Assembly: GCF_017603825.1 (NCBI RefSeq)
Contig: NZ_CP072014.1
Location: 3,286,001 to 3,350,000 of the forward strand
DNA from: Arthrobacter crystallopoietes
GTDB taxonomy: Bacteria > Actinomycetota > Actinomycetes > Actinomycetales > Micrococcaceae
DNA: 64,000 nt
Direction: 5' to 3'
The translations under genes were made by a program, and so were the position numbers. Shown here in pieces: positions 16,813 through 27,987 of this stretch (within the stretch, counting starts at the first letter, position 1; each line of letters opens with the position of its first letter). Under the pieces are notes generated by a model that was not told where the DNA came from, did no database searches, and was given only the letters and a program-made list of their open reading frames with translations.

Positions 16813-17880
16813 ATGCCAACGGTCTGGACCGAGGACATTCTCGGCGCGGGTTTTGAATCGGCGACTTTGGAGGTGCCGGCTGCTGCCGGTGGCAGCCGGC
16901 GCGCAACGCTCGTCCGGCACCTGCCCGAGGCATCGGGCGTACAGCCGGGTCCGCAGGTTGTGCTGTATCTGCACGGTTGGAGCGACTATTTCTTCAATGC
17001 CGAACTCGCCGCTTTCTGGCACCGGCAAGGCGTCTCCTTCTACGCGCTGGACGTCCACAACCACGGGCGGAACCTGCGCACCGCCGGGCAGGAGGCGAAC
17101 GACGACGTTGCTCCCGCCCCCGAAGATGCGGAGCCAGGCGTCAGGACCATCGGTGCGGGCGACCTGGCGGGCTATGCCAGCGACTTGGCCGACTACGACG
17201 ACGAGATAGCAGCCGCAATGGATGCGGTGCGGGAGGACACCGCGTCCCGGCTAGACTTGCGGCCCGGCGAGGTGAAGACCATCCTGATGGGCCATTCCAC
17301 CGGCGGCCTGGTCGCAGCGTTGTGGACGGACCGCAATCCGGGCGCCGTGCATGCCCTGGTGCTGAACAGCCCCTGGCTGGAAATGCACAGGAGCTCGCTG
17401 GTACGCCGGGCTGCTGCCACCGTCATCGATCCCATCTCACGGATCAGGCCGGAAGCCGAAATCAGGCTTCCGGCCCGCGGTTTCTACTGGCGCAGCATCA
17501 GCAGCGAGGCGGAGGGCGAATGGGATCTGGACCCGAAGATGCGCCCGCAGTACGCTTTTCCAGTCCGTGCCGGCTGGCTTAGCGCCATCTGGCAGGGACA
17601 GGCCGCCGTGGACAAGGGCCTCAGCATTAGCGTGCCCATCCTCGTGCTGACATCGGCCCGGAGCGTCTACGGCCCCTTGTGGCATGAGGAAATGAAGTCG
17701 GCAGATGCCGTCCTTGATGTCGAGACGATGGCCGCCAGCGCCGTCAAGCTCGGCTCGAGCGTGACCGTCGAGCGCATCGATTCGGCCCTGCACGACGTTT
17801 TTCTGTCCAAATCCGAGGTTCGGGCGGACGCGTACCGCCGGCTCGAACGGTGGATTAAAGGCTACGTGCTGGGCAGTTAG
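16813..17880 (+). CDS. Alpha/beta hydrolase (serine lysophospholipase-like)
   Basis: This 355-residue protein has the alpha/beta hydrolase fold: oxyanion-loop [10 protein letters not shown], nucleophile elbow GHSTGG (Ser near residue 165), and an acid-plus-His pair that is likely Asp in the LTSARSVYG[11 protein letters not shown] region and His in [10 protein letters not shown]. The HGWSDYF and [12 protein letters not shown] motifs resemble the lysophospholipase/monoacylglycerol lipase group. No signal peptide is seen, so it is probably cytosolic. Start choice: GGAGGG lies seven bases before the ATG at 16813; an in-frame ATG at 16786 with AAAGG upstream is possible. The stop overlaps the convergent uppS stop by four bases. 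Confidence 0.85.
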   Translation: MPTVWTEDILGAGFESATLEVPAAAGGSRRATLVRHLPEASGVQPGPQVVLYLHGWSDYFFNAELAAFWHRQGVSFYALDVHNHGRNLRTAGQEANDDVAPAPEDAEPGVRTIGAGDLAGYASDLADYDDEIAAAMDAVREDTASRLDLRPGEVKTILMGHSTGGLVAALWTDRNPGAVHALVLNSPWLEMHRSSLVRRAAATVIDPISRIRPEAEIRLPARGFYWRSISSEAEGEWDLDPKMRPQYAFPVRAGWLSAIWQGQAAVDKGLSISVPILVLTSARSVYGPLWHEEMKSADAVLDVETMAASAVKLGSSVTVERIDSALHDVFLSKSEVRADAYRRLERWIKGYVLGS

Positions 17881-18680
17881 CGTGCCGCCCGCCCCGCGGG
17901 CTTCGCCGCGTCCACTGCGCCACCATAACGGCGGTCCCGGCGGGCATAAATCTCGATGGCTTCCCAGAGGGTCCTCCGGTCCACGTCCGGCCACAGGGTG
18001 TCCATAAACACCATTTCGGCGTAGGCAGACTGCCAGAGCATGAAATTGGAGAACCGCTGCTCACCGGAGGTGCGCAGGAACAGATCCACATCGGGCAGGT
18101 CAGGTTCGTCCAAGTACCGCCCGATGGTCTTCTCCGATACCGACGACGCCTTCAGCCGGCCGGAAGCGACGTCAGCCGCAATGGCTTTGGCTGCGTCGGC
18201 GATCTCGGCACGGCCACCATAGTTGACACACATGTTCAACGTGCAGGTGCTGTTGCCGAGGGTCTGCTGTTCGGCCACCTCGAGTTCATTCACAACGGAC
18301 TGCCAGAGCCGGGGTCGCCGGCCGGACCAGCGGATGCGGACGCCCCACTCGTCGAGCTGGTCCCGCTGGCGGCGCAGCACGTCCTTACTGAATCCCATCA
18401 GGAAACGGACTTCGTCCGGTGAGCGCTTCCAGTTCTCCGTCGAAAAAGCATAGACGCTGACGTACTTGACGCCGATCTCGATGGCTCCCGCCAGGACGTC
18501 GAGCAGTGCTGCTTCGCCCGCGCGGTGGCCTTCGGTACGGGGCAGTCCCCGCTGGTTCGCCCAGCGGCCGTTTCCATCCATCACGATCGCCACGTGCTCG
18601 GGTACGAATGTTGCCGGAACCGCCGGCGGAGTGGCGCCCGAGGGGTGCGGATCGGGCTTGCGCGGGGTTTTGGGACTCAC
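17877..18680 (-). CDS. uppS: Isoprenyl (polyprenyl) diphosphate synthase, cis type
   Basis: This cis-prenyltransferase makes the long polyprenyl diphosphate that serves as the lipid carrier for peptidoglycan and teichoic acid precursors. The 267-residue protein begins at the GTG at 18680, overlapping the recO stop (GTGA). The family signatures are all present: [14 protein letters not shown] with the catalytic Asp, [14 protein letters not shown], and the C-terminal [18 protein letters not shown] with the second metal-binding Glu in QSAYAEMVF. The product chain length cannot be told from sequence. Pro-rich residues 2-25 are a non-conserved extension. The stop overlaps that of the convergent hydrolase gene. 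Confidence 0.95.
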   Translation of the reverse strand: MSPKTPRKPDPHPSGATPPAVPATFVPEHVAIVMDGNGRWANQRGLPRTEGHRAGEAALLDVLAGAIEIGVKYVSVYAFSTENWKRSPDEVRFLMGFSKDVLRRQRDQLDEWGVRIRWSGRRPRLWQSVVNELEVAEQQTLGNSTCTLNMCVNYGGRAEIADAAKAIAADVASGRLKASSVSEKTIGRYLDEPDLPDVDLFLRTSGEQRFSNFMLWQSAYAEMVFMDTLWPDVDRRTLWEAIEIYARRDRRYGGAVDAAKPAGRAAR

Positions 18681-19429
18681 ACTCTCTCCACGTGTTTGAG
18701 GGATTTCAGGGACCGTTCCAAGTGCCACTGCAAATAAGCGGCGACCAGCCCGGCCGCCTCATTCCGGGAACCGGTCGCGGAACTGTCTGCCGCGGGCCAG
18801 TCAGCGCTCAGCAAAGCTGCCAGCAACGTCATCGTAGCCGGGGCGGGCGACGCTGAACCCGGCGGCCGGCAGCCATGGCACACCGCACCGCCCAGCGGGG
18901 CCGAAAAGGCACTGTGCGGTCCCGGCTCTCCGCAACGCGCACAGTCGGTAAAACTCGGAGCCCAGCCAGCCGTGGCGAGTGACCGCAGCAAGTAAGAATC
19001 CAGGATCAGTTCGGGTGCATGGACGTTGCGGCTTAGCGCCGACAACGCCCCGATGACGAGCGCATAGTGCGCAGAGGTAGACTCGCCGTCGATATCGGTC
19101 AGTTTCTCGGCAGTCTCGCAGATAACGGCTGCCGAAGTGTACTTGCGATAGTCGGCGGCAATGTCGCGACCATATGGTCCCAGCGTTTGGGCCTGCGTTA
19201 CGATGTCGAGATTGCGCCCCTTCACCAACTGCAGGTCGGCCACCATGAAAGGCTCCAGCATCGCGCCGAATTTACTGCTCGTGCGGCGCACCCCCTTGGC
19301 AACCGCCCGGACCTGGCCATGACGTTTGGTCAGCAGGATAATGATGCGGTCTGCCTCGCCGAGCTTGTGCGTTCGCAGGATGACGCCTTCGTCCCGATAG
19401 GTGCGGGAGGCAAAGGATCTGTTGGACAC
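18677..19429 (-). CDS. recO: DNA repair protein RecO
   Basis: RecO anneals single strands and helps load RecA in the RecFOR pathway. The protein has 250 residues from the GTG at 19429, beginning [20 protein letters not shown], the N-terminal OB-fold with the typical [28 protein letters not shown] four-Cys zinc site is seen as CARCGEP and CHGC. It is translationally coupled to uppS by a GTGA overlap, an arrangement conserved in actinobacteria (recO-uppS). The upstream gap to leuA (95 bases) contains its promoter. Confidence 0.94.
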   Translation of the reverse strand: MSNRSFASRTYRDEGVILRTHKLGEADRIIILLTKRHGQVRAVAKGVRRTSSKFGAMLEPFMVADLQLVKGRNLDIVTQAQTLGPYGRDIAADYRKYTSAAVICETAEKLTDIDGESTSAHYALVIGALSALSRNVHAPELILDSYLLRSLATAGWAPSFTDCARCGEPGPHSAFSAPLGGAVCHGCRPPGSASPAPATMTLLAALLSADWPAADSSATGSRNEAAGLVAAYLQWHLERSLKSLKHVERV

Positions 19430-19524
19430 GTAGCTATTGTCCCACCGGCCGACCCGGCTCCGCACAACAGCGCGGAGCCGGGTCGGCCCGGGGAACCGGT
19501 TGCATCATTCTCGGCGCGCGCGTG

Positions 19525-21358
<1,834 letters not shown>

Positions 21359-21373
<15 letters not shown>

Positions 21374-21418
21374 CGTGGCCTCGCCGCGGCAGCTAAGAAG
21401 AAGCAGATCTGCGCGCAC
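21359..21418 (-). CDS. leuL: leuA leader peptide, leucine-rich
   Basis: A 19-residue open frame, VRADLLLLSCRGEATRTSV, starts at the GTG at 21418 and ends at TGA 79 bases before leuA. Codons 5-8 are four adjacent leucine codons (CTG CTT CTT CTT). A -10 (TAATGT) lies seven bases upstream of the GTG, so the peptide is probably translated from a leaderless mRNA. Leucine-codon leader peptides upstream of leuA are known in actinobacteria and control leuA by attenuation linked to charged leucyl-tRNA. No ribosome site is present. A ribosome stalled on the Leu codons would change which downstream segments can pair. Confidence 0.8.
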
Positions 21419-21424
21419 AATTTC

Positions 21425-21430
21425 ACATTA
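21425..21430 (-). promoter_or_regulatory. -10 box of the leuA transcript
   Basis: TAATGT on the minus strand is seven bases upstream of the leader GTG. No convincing -35 is present. Confidence 0.45.
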
Positions 21431-21458
21431 GCACGGTGCGTAGGATGAAAGGGAAACC

Positions 21459-23432
21459 GTGTCAGCGGTCCGTTACGAAAGGAAGTTTGCCTTGGTCCAC
21501 TCCGGCATTGCCCTGACCCACGTTGATCCCGCGGTACGTCCGCAGGATGACCTGTTCCGGCACGTAAACGGGAAATGGCTCTCGGAAACAGTCATCCGGG
21601 CGGACCGGCCATTGGAGGGTTCGTTCACGGCTCTGCGGGACGCCTCGGAAGCCGCCGTGCGCGAGATCGTCGAACAGTCGGCAGCCAGCCCTGACCCACA
21701 GTCGCCGGCAGGCAAAATCGGCCTGCTCTATTCCGGGTTCATGGATACGGAGACCATTGAGTCAAAGAAGTTCGGGCCGGTCCAGCCGCAACTCGATGCT
21801 ATCGACGCCGTTTCGGACCGGGACGCACTGCTGGCCCTGCTGCCGGAATTCACCCGCAACGGAGCCGCCTTCCCGCTGGCGTTCTTTGTCAATAACGACG
21901 CCGGGGATCCCACCCGCTATCTCGTCTACCTCTATCAGTCAGGACTGGGCTTGCCTGACGAGGCCTACTACCGCGACGAGGATTTTGCCGACATCCGGAC
22001 CGCCTACCACGCCTATGCCGTCCGATTGCTGCAACTGGCCGGGTTCGATGCCGGCGAAGCGGACGCGGCCATCTCGCTTGAGCACAAGCTGGCGGCCGGG
22101 CACATGGACAAGGTCTCCTGCCGGGATCCGCAAAAGACGTACAACCTCCGCACTGTAGGCGAGCTCTCCGAAGCCCTGCCCTGGGTCCGGCCGTGGCTTG
22201 CCGGCCTGGGCGCGGAGGGCAAGAACGTGAGCGAAGTCGTGGTCTGCCAACCGGATTTCGTGAAGACGCTTGGCGGCCTGCTCGAAGACGAGCCCTTGGA
22301 AGTCTGGAAATCCTGGTTCCGGCTACAGGCGCTGACGGCGGCGGCACCCTACCTGCACGCTGAGGCGGTTGACACCCACTTCAGTTTTTATGGCAAGACG
22401 CTGAGCGGTATTCCGGAGCTGAAAGAGCGCTGGAGGCGGGGTGTGGCGTTCGTGGAAGGTGCTCTGGGAGAAGCCATCGGCCGCGAATACGTGGACCGGC
22501 ATTTCCCTCCGGCACACAAGCAGCGGATGGAGGAACTGGTCGCGAATTTGATCGAGGCGTACCGGCAGAGCATCACCTCCCTGTCCTGGCTCAGTGCGGA
22601 GACGATTGAGCGCGCGCTGGAGAAGCTCGCGGCCTTCCGGACGAAAATCGGCTACCCAACCAAATGGATCGACTACTCCGGCTTCGCCGCGGGCAATGAC
22701 GTGTGGCAGAACGTGCTGGAGGCGAATGCCTTCGAAGTCCGCCGCAACCTGGCCAAATTGGAAGGCCCGATCGACACGGAAGAGTGGCACATGACCCCTC
22801 AGACGGTCAATGCCTACTACATGCCGACGATGAATGAGATCGTGTTCCCCGCAGCCATCCTCCAGCCGCCGTTCTTCGATGCGGATGCAGATATGGCGGC
22901 AAACTACGGGGCGATCGGAGCCGTCATCGGCCATGAAATCGGCCACGGGTTCGACGACATGGGTTCGCAGTACGACGGTACTGGTGCGCTGCGCAACTGG
23001 TGGACTGACGGTGACCGGAAAGCTTTTGAACAGCTCACCTCCCGTCTGGTAGACCAGTTCTCGGTCCTGAGCCCCGAAGAAGCCCCCGGCAGTACAGTCA
23101 ACGGCGAACTGACACTGGGCGAAAACATCGGGGATCTCGGTGGTCTGATCATTGCATTCAAGGCGTACCAGTTGAGCCTTAGCGGGGAGCAGGCGCCCGA
23201 GATTGACGGTCTCTCCGGTGACCAGAGGTTCTTCTATTCGTGGGCCGAGTGCTGGCGCCAGAAGATCAGGACCGAAGAATCGGTACGGCGGTTGACCATA
23301 GATCCGCACTCACCGAACGAATTCCGCTGCAACCAGATCGTGCGCAACATGGCCGAATTCCACAGCGCCTTCGCAGTCAGCGAAGGCGACGGACTATGGC
23401 TTGCCCCATCGGAGCGGGTACGGATCTGGTGA
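21459..23432 (+). CDS. M13 family zinc endopeptidase (PepO/neprilysin-like)
   Basis: This 657-residue metallopeptidase has the M13 signatures: zinc site GHEIGHGFDD (HExxH), the third ligand in LGENIGDLGGL (ENxxDxGG), and the substrate-binding NAYYMPTMNEIVFPAAILQP. It ends with the conserved CxxxW region, where bacterial enzymes often lack the last Cys, here APSERVRIW. There is no signal peptide, so it is likely cytoplasmic and degrades short peptides. Two starts are plausible: GTG at 21459 with AAAGGGA upstream, and TTG at 21492 with AAAGGAAG upstream; relatives start near LVHSGIALTHVDP, which favours the second. It diverges from the leuA leader. Confidence 0.93.
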   Translation: MSAVRYERKFALVHSGIALTHVDPAVRPQDDLFRHVNGKWLSETVIRADRPLEGSFTALRDASEAAVREIVEQSAASPDPQSPAGKIGLLYSGFMDTETIESKKFGPVQPQLDAIDAVSDRDALLALLPEFTRNGAAFPLAFFVNNDAGDPTRYLVYLYQSGLGLPDEAYYRDEDFADIRTAYHAYAVRLLQLAGFDAGEADAAISLEHKLAAGHMDKVSCRDPQKTYNLRTVGELSEALPWVRPWLAGLGAEGKNVSEVVVCQPDFVKTLGGLLEDEPLEVWKSWFRLQALTAAAPYLHAEAVDTHFSFYGKTLSGIPELKERWRRGVAFVEGALGEAIGREYVDRHFPPAHKQRMEELVANLIEAYRQSITSLSWLSAETIERALEKLAAFRTKIGYPTKWIDYSGFAAGNDVWQNVLEANAFEVRRNLAKLEGPIDTEEWHMTPQTVNAYYMPTMNEIVFPAAILQPPFFDADADMAANYGAIGAVIGHEIGHGFDDMGSQYDGTGALRNWWTDGDRKAFEQLTSRLVDQFSVLSPEEAPGSTVNGELTLGENIGDLGGLIIAFKAYQLSLSGEQAPEIDGLSGDQRFFYSWAECWRQKIRTEESVRRLTIDPHSPNEFRCNQIVRNMAEFHSAFAVSEGDGLWLAPSERVRIW

Positions 23433-23443
23433 CTGCTCTGTCT

Positions 23444-23493
23444 CGTTAAATGCTGTGGGACCTGCCTTCCGGCAGGTCCCACAGCATTTAACG
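23444..23493. terminator. Bidirectional terminator between the M13 peptidase and LCP genes
   Basis: A perfect 23-bp stem (arms 23444-23466 and 23471-23493) has a TTCC loop. The arms end in TTTAACG, giving U-rich tips in both directions. Confidence 0.9.
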
Positions 23494-23525
23494 TACATAG
23501 GTGCAGTAGCGACTCGCACCTACAT

Positions 23526-25124
23526 CTAGAAACCGCCGGAGCCTTGACAGGTAACCTGGTCGGCAGTCTGTCCGGTGAAGTTGCCGCTCACTCCCCCGGT
23601 CGGATCCAGCTTCTCACCGGTGGTGAAGTCCTTCCCGACAGAAACCGTGACGCCGTAACGGGTCTCGGATGACAGGACGTTGGCCTTGGGCACGTTCAGC
23701 TCCTCCGCCAGGGCACGCGCAACGTCCTCGAAGCCGGTCGAATAGAAGATTTGGGTGGCAGGGCTGGTGCTCTCGGCCCCGGCCACGGTTTCCGCCGGAG
23801 CGCTGAGCAGATATCCCAGCAACTGCAGTTGTTCAGCGACCTCCTCACTGCGGCCTTCGGCGCCGGATCCGTTGAGGACCTGCACCGGCTGCTCCGATGG
23901 GTCGAAGGAAAGCGTCTCTTCCGGTTCAGGCTCGGCCGTGTCCGACGGCTTGTCGGTCTCCTCCGGAGCCTCGGTAGGCGAAGCGGAAGGTTCGGGCTCG
24001 GAACCAGCGGTCACGTCGCCGTCGTTCCTCAGAATTTCGAACAGCTGCTGCCCTTCTACTTCGTCCATGACCAGTCGGTTCGGATTCGGCTCATACAGCG
24101 ACGTGGGCAGCGAGACGAAAGCTACTTTGCCCAGGTCGACATTCTTGAGGCGGTCGGCCAAGGCCAGCAGTTTGGTGATTTCGGTCAGGCCTTCGTCGAC
24201 CGTGAGGTTTCTTGCCACCGCGTCGGCGATGTTGTAGAGCCGGGGTACGTTCGTGAGCGTCCCCTCGGACATGATTTTGCGGGCCATCGAGGCCAGAAAG
24301 CTCTGCTGTGCGCGAATGCGGCCACGGTCTCCGCCGTCTCCGAACGCATGGCGCGTCCGCAGGAACGCCAGCGCCTGCTCGCCCTGCACTGAACTGACGC
24401 CGGCGGGCAGCACCAGGTTGGAATAGGTGTCGTTGATCGGCTCATTGACGCAGACTTCGACGCCGCCGATGACTTCGGATAGCTCCTTGACGGCGTTGAA
24501 GTCCGCCATCATGAAATGATCCACTTCCATCCCGGTCATCTCATTGATGGCCGCGACCGTGCATCCGGGACCGCCGTAGCTCAAGGCCGTGTTCAGCTGG
24601 GCGAACTCCTGTGCGGGATATACCTGGCCGGTTTGGGGGTCCTCGCAAGCGGGAATGTCGGTCAGCAAGTCCCGCGGCAGGCTGACCACGGTCACCCGCT
24701 CCCGGTCCGCGGAAAGGTTCATCAGCATCATGACATCGGAGTTACCTTTGCCGTCCGACGACGGATCCTTGCCGTATGCACCGCCCGTATTGTCGCGGGA
24801 ATCGGTGCCGAGAATGAGGATCTGGACCGGGTCGGTGCTCAGATCCACCGGCAGGCCGGTTGCACCGGTGCCCAGGTTCAGCGGCTCAGCAGTGAGGCTG
24901 GCGCGCAGGCCCATGACTTTGACAACCACGACGCCGATGCCTGCGATCAAAGCGCAGGCCAGAACTACCGCAACGATTCTCAGCCAACCCATGCGCTTGG
25001 AGGAGCGCAGATGCCGGGCGGTGTCGCGCCGGGGCTGGGGGGCTTGTCCCCCACGCACAGGCTGCGCCGGTACACCGCTTTCTTGGAACAGTGGATCATC
25101 ACTGGAACTGCCGCGACGACCCAC
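23526..25124 (-). CDS. LytR-CpsA-Psr family glycopolymer transferase with LytR_C domain
   Basis: LCP proteins attach wall teichoic acid, capsule or similar glycopolymers to peptidoglycan outside the cell. The chain has about 532 residues: a cytoplasmic, basic N-terminus, one membrane helix (WLRIVAVVLACALIAGIGVV), the LCP domain with ILILGTDSRDNTGG, DVMMLMNLSADRERVTVVSL and LRTRHAFGDGGDRGRIRAQQ, an acidic Glu/Pro linker, and a C-terminal LytR_C domain (VQVLNGSGAEGRSEEVAEQL). The three conserved Arg/Asp clusters that bind the prenyl pyrophosphate are present. The chosen start is the GTG at 25124, which has GAGGGGG at seven bases; an in-frame GTG at 25139 is also possible. It stands just upstream of era on the same strand. 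Confidence 0.93.
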   Translation of the reverse strand: MGRRGSSSDDPLFQESGVPAQPVRGGQAPQPRRDTARHLRSSKRMGWLRIVAVVLACALIAGIGVVVVKVMGLRASLTAEPLNLGTGATGLPVDLSTDPVQILILGTDSRDNTGGAYGKDPSSDGKGNSDVMMLMNLSADRERVTVVSLPRDLLTDIPACEDPQTGQVYPAQEFAQLNTALSYGGPGCTVAAINEMTGMEVDHFMMADFNAVKELSEVIGGVEVCVNEPINDTYSNLVLPAGVSSVQGEQALAFLRTRHAFGDGGDRGRIRAQQSFLASMARKIMSEGTLTNVPRLYNIADAVARNLTVDEGLTEITKLLALADRLKNVDLGKVAFVSLPTSLYEPNPNRLVMDEVEGQQLFEILRNDGDVTAGSEPEPSASPTEAPEETDKPSDTAEPEPEETLSFDPSEQPVQVLNGSGAEGRSEEVAEQLQLLGYLLSAPAETVAGAESTSPATQIFYSTGFEDVARALAEELNVPKANVLSSETRYGVTVSVGKDFTTGEKLDPTGGVSGNFTGQTADQVTCQGSGGF

Positions 25125-25205
25125 GGATATCCCCCTCACTACGGTTAAGTCAATAGAATGCTACATATTTTACGGGCAGGCGCGGTGGAAAGTTGCCATC
25201 GACTG

Positions 25206-26174
25206 CTAGAAGCCGAGCCGTACCAGCTGCTTCGGGTCCCGTTGCCAGTCCTTGGCAATTTTCACATGAAGATCAAGGTATACCCGAGTACCCAGCAGTG
25301 CCTCGATGCCACGCCGTGCCTTGGTTCCGACATCGCGAAGCCGCGCGCCGCCCTTGCCGATGATGATGGCTTTCTGGCTTGAACGCTCGACGAAGAGATT
25401 GACCCGGACGTCCAGCAACGGATTGTCTTCACTGCGCCCCTCACGCGGAACGATCTCTTCCACCACCACGGCCAAAGAGTGCGGCAACTCGTCCCGGACG
25501 CCCTCCAAAGCAGCCTCGCGGATCAGCTCGGCAACCATGACGGCCTCCGGCTCATCAGTCAACTCGCCGCTGGGATACAGCGGCGGAGACAGCGGCATAC
25601 GCGATATCAAGACATTGGTAACCGTGTCGACCTGGAAGCCATCGGCTGCCGAGACGGGAACGACATCGGCAAAACCATCCGGAAAGACCTCGGCCCCCAG
25701 CGCGGTGACGGCCAGCAGTTGCTCCGCCAACGCAGCCCGGTCCACCAAATCGGTCTTGGTGACCAGCGCGATGACCGGCTTGTTCGCCAGCGCGGCCAGC
25801 TGGTTGGCGATAAAACGGTCCCCGGGACCGATCTTTTCATTTGCGGGGAGGCAGAAGCCGATCGCATCCACCTCGGAGAGCGTGTCGGCGACCAGATCAT
25901 TCAGGCGCTGTCCCAGGAGCGTACGCGGCCGGTGCAGACCCGGGGTATCCACCAGCACCAGCTGCGCATCCTCGCGGTGTACGATACCGCGGATCGTATG
26001 CCGGGTTGTCTGCGGTTTGGCCGAGGTGATGGCGACCTTTTGCCCGACCAACGCATTGGTCAGGGTCGACTTGCCGGCGTTCGGCCGCCCCACGAGCGAG
26101 ACAAAACCGGCACGGTAATTCTCCGGCCAGCCTTCGGTCGCCATGGCAACTACTTTGCCTTTGTTTGGACTCAT
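25206..26174 (-). CDS. era: GTPase Era
   Basis: Era binds 16S rRNA near its 3' end and acts in 30S assembly. The protein has 322 residues from the ATG at 26174, which overlaps the upstream stop (ATGA). The GTPase motifs are GRPNAGKST (G1), the T in QTTRHTIRG (G2), DTPGLH (G3), TKTDL (G4) and VSAADG (G5). The C-terminal KH domain includes AIIIGKGGARLRDVGTKARR. Neighbours ybeY and the CBS/CorC protein form the classic phoH-ybeY-CorC-era cluster, which ties it to RNA processing and ribosome assembly. Confidence 0.97.
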   Translation of the reverse strand: MSPNKGKVVAMATEGWPENYRAGFVSLVGRPNAGKSTLTNALVGQKVAITSAKPQTTRHTIRGIVHREDAQLVLVDTPGLHRPRTLLGQRLNDLVADTLSEVDAIGFCLPANEKIGPGDRFIANQLAALANKPVIALVTKTDLVDRAALAEQLLAVTALGAEVFPDGFADVVPVSAADGFQVDTVTNVLISRMPLSPPLYPSGELTDEPEAVMVAELIREAALEGVRDELPHSLAVVVEEIVPREGRSEDNPLLDVRVNLFVERSSQKAIIIGKGGARLRDVGTKARRGIEALLGTRVYLDLHVKIAKDWQRDPKQLVRLGF

Positions 26175-27514
26175 CGTTCTGTCTCCGATTCCGCACCTGC
26201 GGGTGCCTGGCTGGCGGCAGCGGCACCGTTGTCGGCAGCCACTGAATTCTCTTGGTCTTTGGGCGGCTGGAACCATACAAGCACATGCGAGACGCGGTTC
26301 CGCCTGCCCTCAAGCCTTTCGGCATACAAGTGGAGACCATCGATCTCCACCTGGCTGCCGACAATCGGGACCCGACCCAGGGTTTTGGCGAGCAAACCGC
26401 CGACCGTGTCGACTTCCTCATCGTCCAGATCCAGATCGAAGAGTTCGCCGACGTCGTCAATACTGGTGCGTGCGCTGATCAAGTATCGCCCGTCCGGCTG
26501 CGGCTCGATTTCGGGACTCTCGGAATCATACTCGTCGACAATTTCGCCAACGATTTCCTCGATCAAGTCTTCCAAGGTGACCAGACCGGCAGTGCCCCCG
26601 TATTCGTCGATGACGATAGCCACATGGGTGGACTCACGCTGCAGCTCCTTGAGCAGGTCGCTGACAGCCTTGGACTCCGGCACATACCGTACATCACGGG
26701 AAGCCTCATCAACCATGGTCGACGTCGCCGAGCCGGGCCTCGAATGTAGCCGGGCGGCTACGTCCTTCAAGTAGAGGATACCGCGCACTTGATCCGCATT
26801 CTCGCCAATGACCGGAATGCGTGAATAACCCGAACGCAGGAACAGGGACATCGCCTGCTGCAGGGTCGAGCCGGAATCGATAGTCAGCATATCGGTGCGC
26901 GGCACCATCACGGCACGGACCTTGGTATCGCCGAGCTCGAAGACCGAGTGGATGAGTTCCGCTTCCGCGTCTTCGATCATTTCCGCCTCGCTGGCACGAT
27001 CCACAAGGTCGCGGAACTCCTCCTCCGAGAAGAACGCGGCATCTGCCCGCGGGGCATTCGGTGCGATTGCGCTGCCCAGGCGCACGAGCCAGCCGGGTAC
27101 TGGTCCGAGAATTCCGCACAGGAAGCGTATGGCGGGAGCCGTCGCCTTAACCACGGCGGGAGCGTGGATCCGGCCAAACTGGCGTGGCGAAACACCCACC
27201 AGCACGAAGCCAACCGCCGCCATGGTAACTGTGGCGAGCAGTCCCGCCAGCCAGATGTTGTCCAGCAGGTCCTGGAAACCCAGGGCGACCGCTACGGCGC
27301 CCGCCATTTCAAACCAGACACGCCAGAACCGAAGGGCGTGCAGGTGGGCTACCGGTGCTTGGAGCACCATAGCCAACGTACGTACGCGCCCGCTGGCCAG
27401 AAGCTGTTCGGCTTCCTGCCGCGGTAGATAGGTAAACGCTGCCTCAGCGGCGGTAAGTACGGCCGCGAAGAGCGTGAAGGCCAGCGCCATGCCGGCCAGG
27501 GCCCCAATGATCAA
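26171..27514 (-). CDS. Hemolysin-family CNNM/CBS/CorC membrane protein
   Basis: This 447-residue protein has an N-terminal CNNM transmembrane domain (IIGALAGMALAFTLFAAVLT, then EMAGAVAVALGFQDL and ATVTMAAVGFVLVGVSPRQF), two CBS domains (VRAVMVPRTDMLTIDSGSTL and RDVRYVPESKAVSDLLKELQ) and a CorC/HlyC domain near the C-terminus (DGRYLISARTSIDDVGELFD). Such proteins are linked to magnesium/cobalt efflux; the hemolysin name is historical. The start is most simply the TTG at 27514, overlapping the ybeY stop as TTGA; the ATG at 27490 is an alternative. Its own stop overlaps the era ATG. Confidence 0.92.
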   Translation of the reverse strand: MIIGALAGMALAFTLFAAVLTAAEAAFTYLPRQEAEQLLASGRVRTLAMVLQAPVAHLHALRFWRVWFEMAGAVAVALGFQDLLDNIWLAGLLATVTMAAVGFVLVGVSPRQFGRIHAPAVVKATAPAIRFLCGILGPVPGWLVRLGSAIAPNAPRADAAFFSEEEFRDLVDRASEAEMIEDAEAELIHSVFELGDTKVRAVMVPRTDMLTIDSGSTLQQAMSLFLRSGYSRIPVIGENADQVRGILYLKDVAARLHSRPGSATSTMVDEASRDVRYVPESKAVSDLLKELQRESTHVAIVIDEYGGTAGLVTLEDLIEEIVGEIVDEYDSESPEIEPQPDGRYLISARTSIDDVGELFDLDLDDEEVDTVGGLLAKTLGRVPIVGSQVEIDGLHLYAERLEGRRNRVSHVLVWFQPPKDQENSVAADNGAAAASQAPAGAESETER

Positions 27515-27984
27515 CGCGTGGTCTCCGTGGGCGCTTCCTTGCCCAGGAACGCAGCGAGCAGTTGGCGTTGGAGGGAGAACATTTCCTGTTCCTCCTCCGG
27601 CTCGGCGTGGTCGTAGCCGAGCAGGTGCAGAAGGCCGTGCGTGGCCAGCAGCAGCATCTCGTCGCCAATACTGTGGCCGGCCTTTTTGGCCTGCTCATCC
27701 GCGACTTGCGGACAGATGACAATGTCGCCAAGGACGCCGGCGGGACTGGGCTGCGCCGCTGTGCCCGGCCGTAGCTCGTCCATGGGAAAGGAGAGCACAT
27801 CCGTGGGCCCCGGCTCGTCCATCCACTCAATGTGGAGCCGTTCCATGGCGTCGGTGTCGACCAGGATGATGGAGAGTTCGGCTTCCGGGTGCACATAGAG
27901 GCTTTCGAGCACAAAGCGGCCGAGGCGGGCCAGGTCGGCTTCGTCGGCGTCGTACTCTGTCTCGTTGTTGACTTCGATTGCCAC
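27511..27984 (-). CDS. ybeY: Endoribonuclease YbeY
   Basis: YbeY is a zinc-dependent single-strand endoribonuclease for rRNA maturation and quality control. The 157-residue protein has the three-His metal motif HGLLHLLGYDH and the upstream LGDIVICPQV. It starts at the GTG at 27984, three bases after the phoH stop, and its stop overlaps the next start. The phoH-ybeY order is widely conserved. Confidence 0.95.
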   Translation of the reverse strand: MAIEVNNETEYDADEADLARLGRFVLESLYVHPEAELSIILVDTDAMERLHIEWMDEPGPTDVLSFPMDELRPGTAAQPSPAGVLGDIVICPQVADEQAKKAGHSIGDEMLLLATHGLLHLLGYDHAEPEEEQEMFSLQRQLLAAFLGKEAPTETTR

Positions 27985-27987
27985 GTC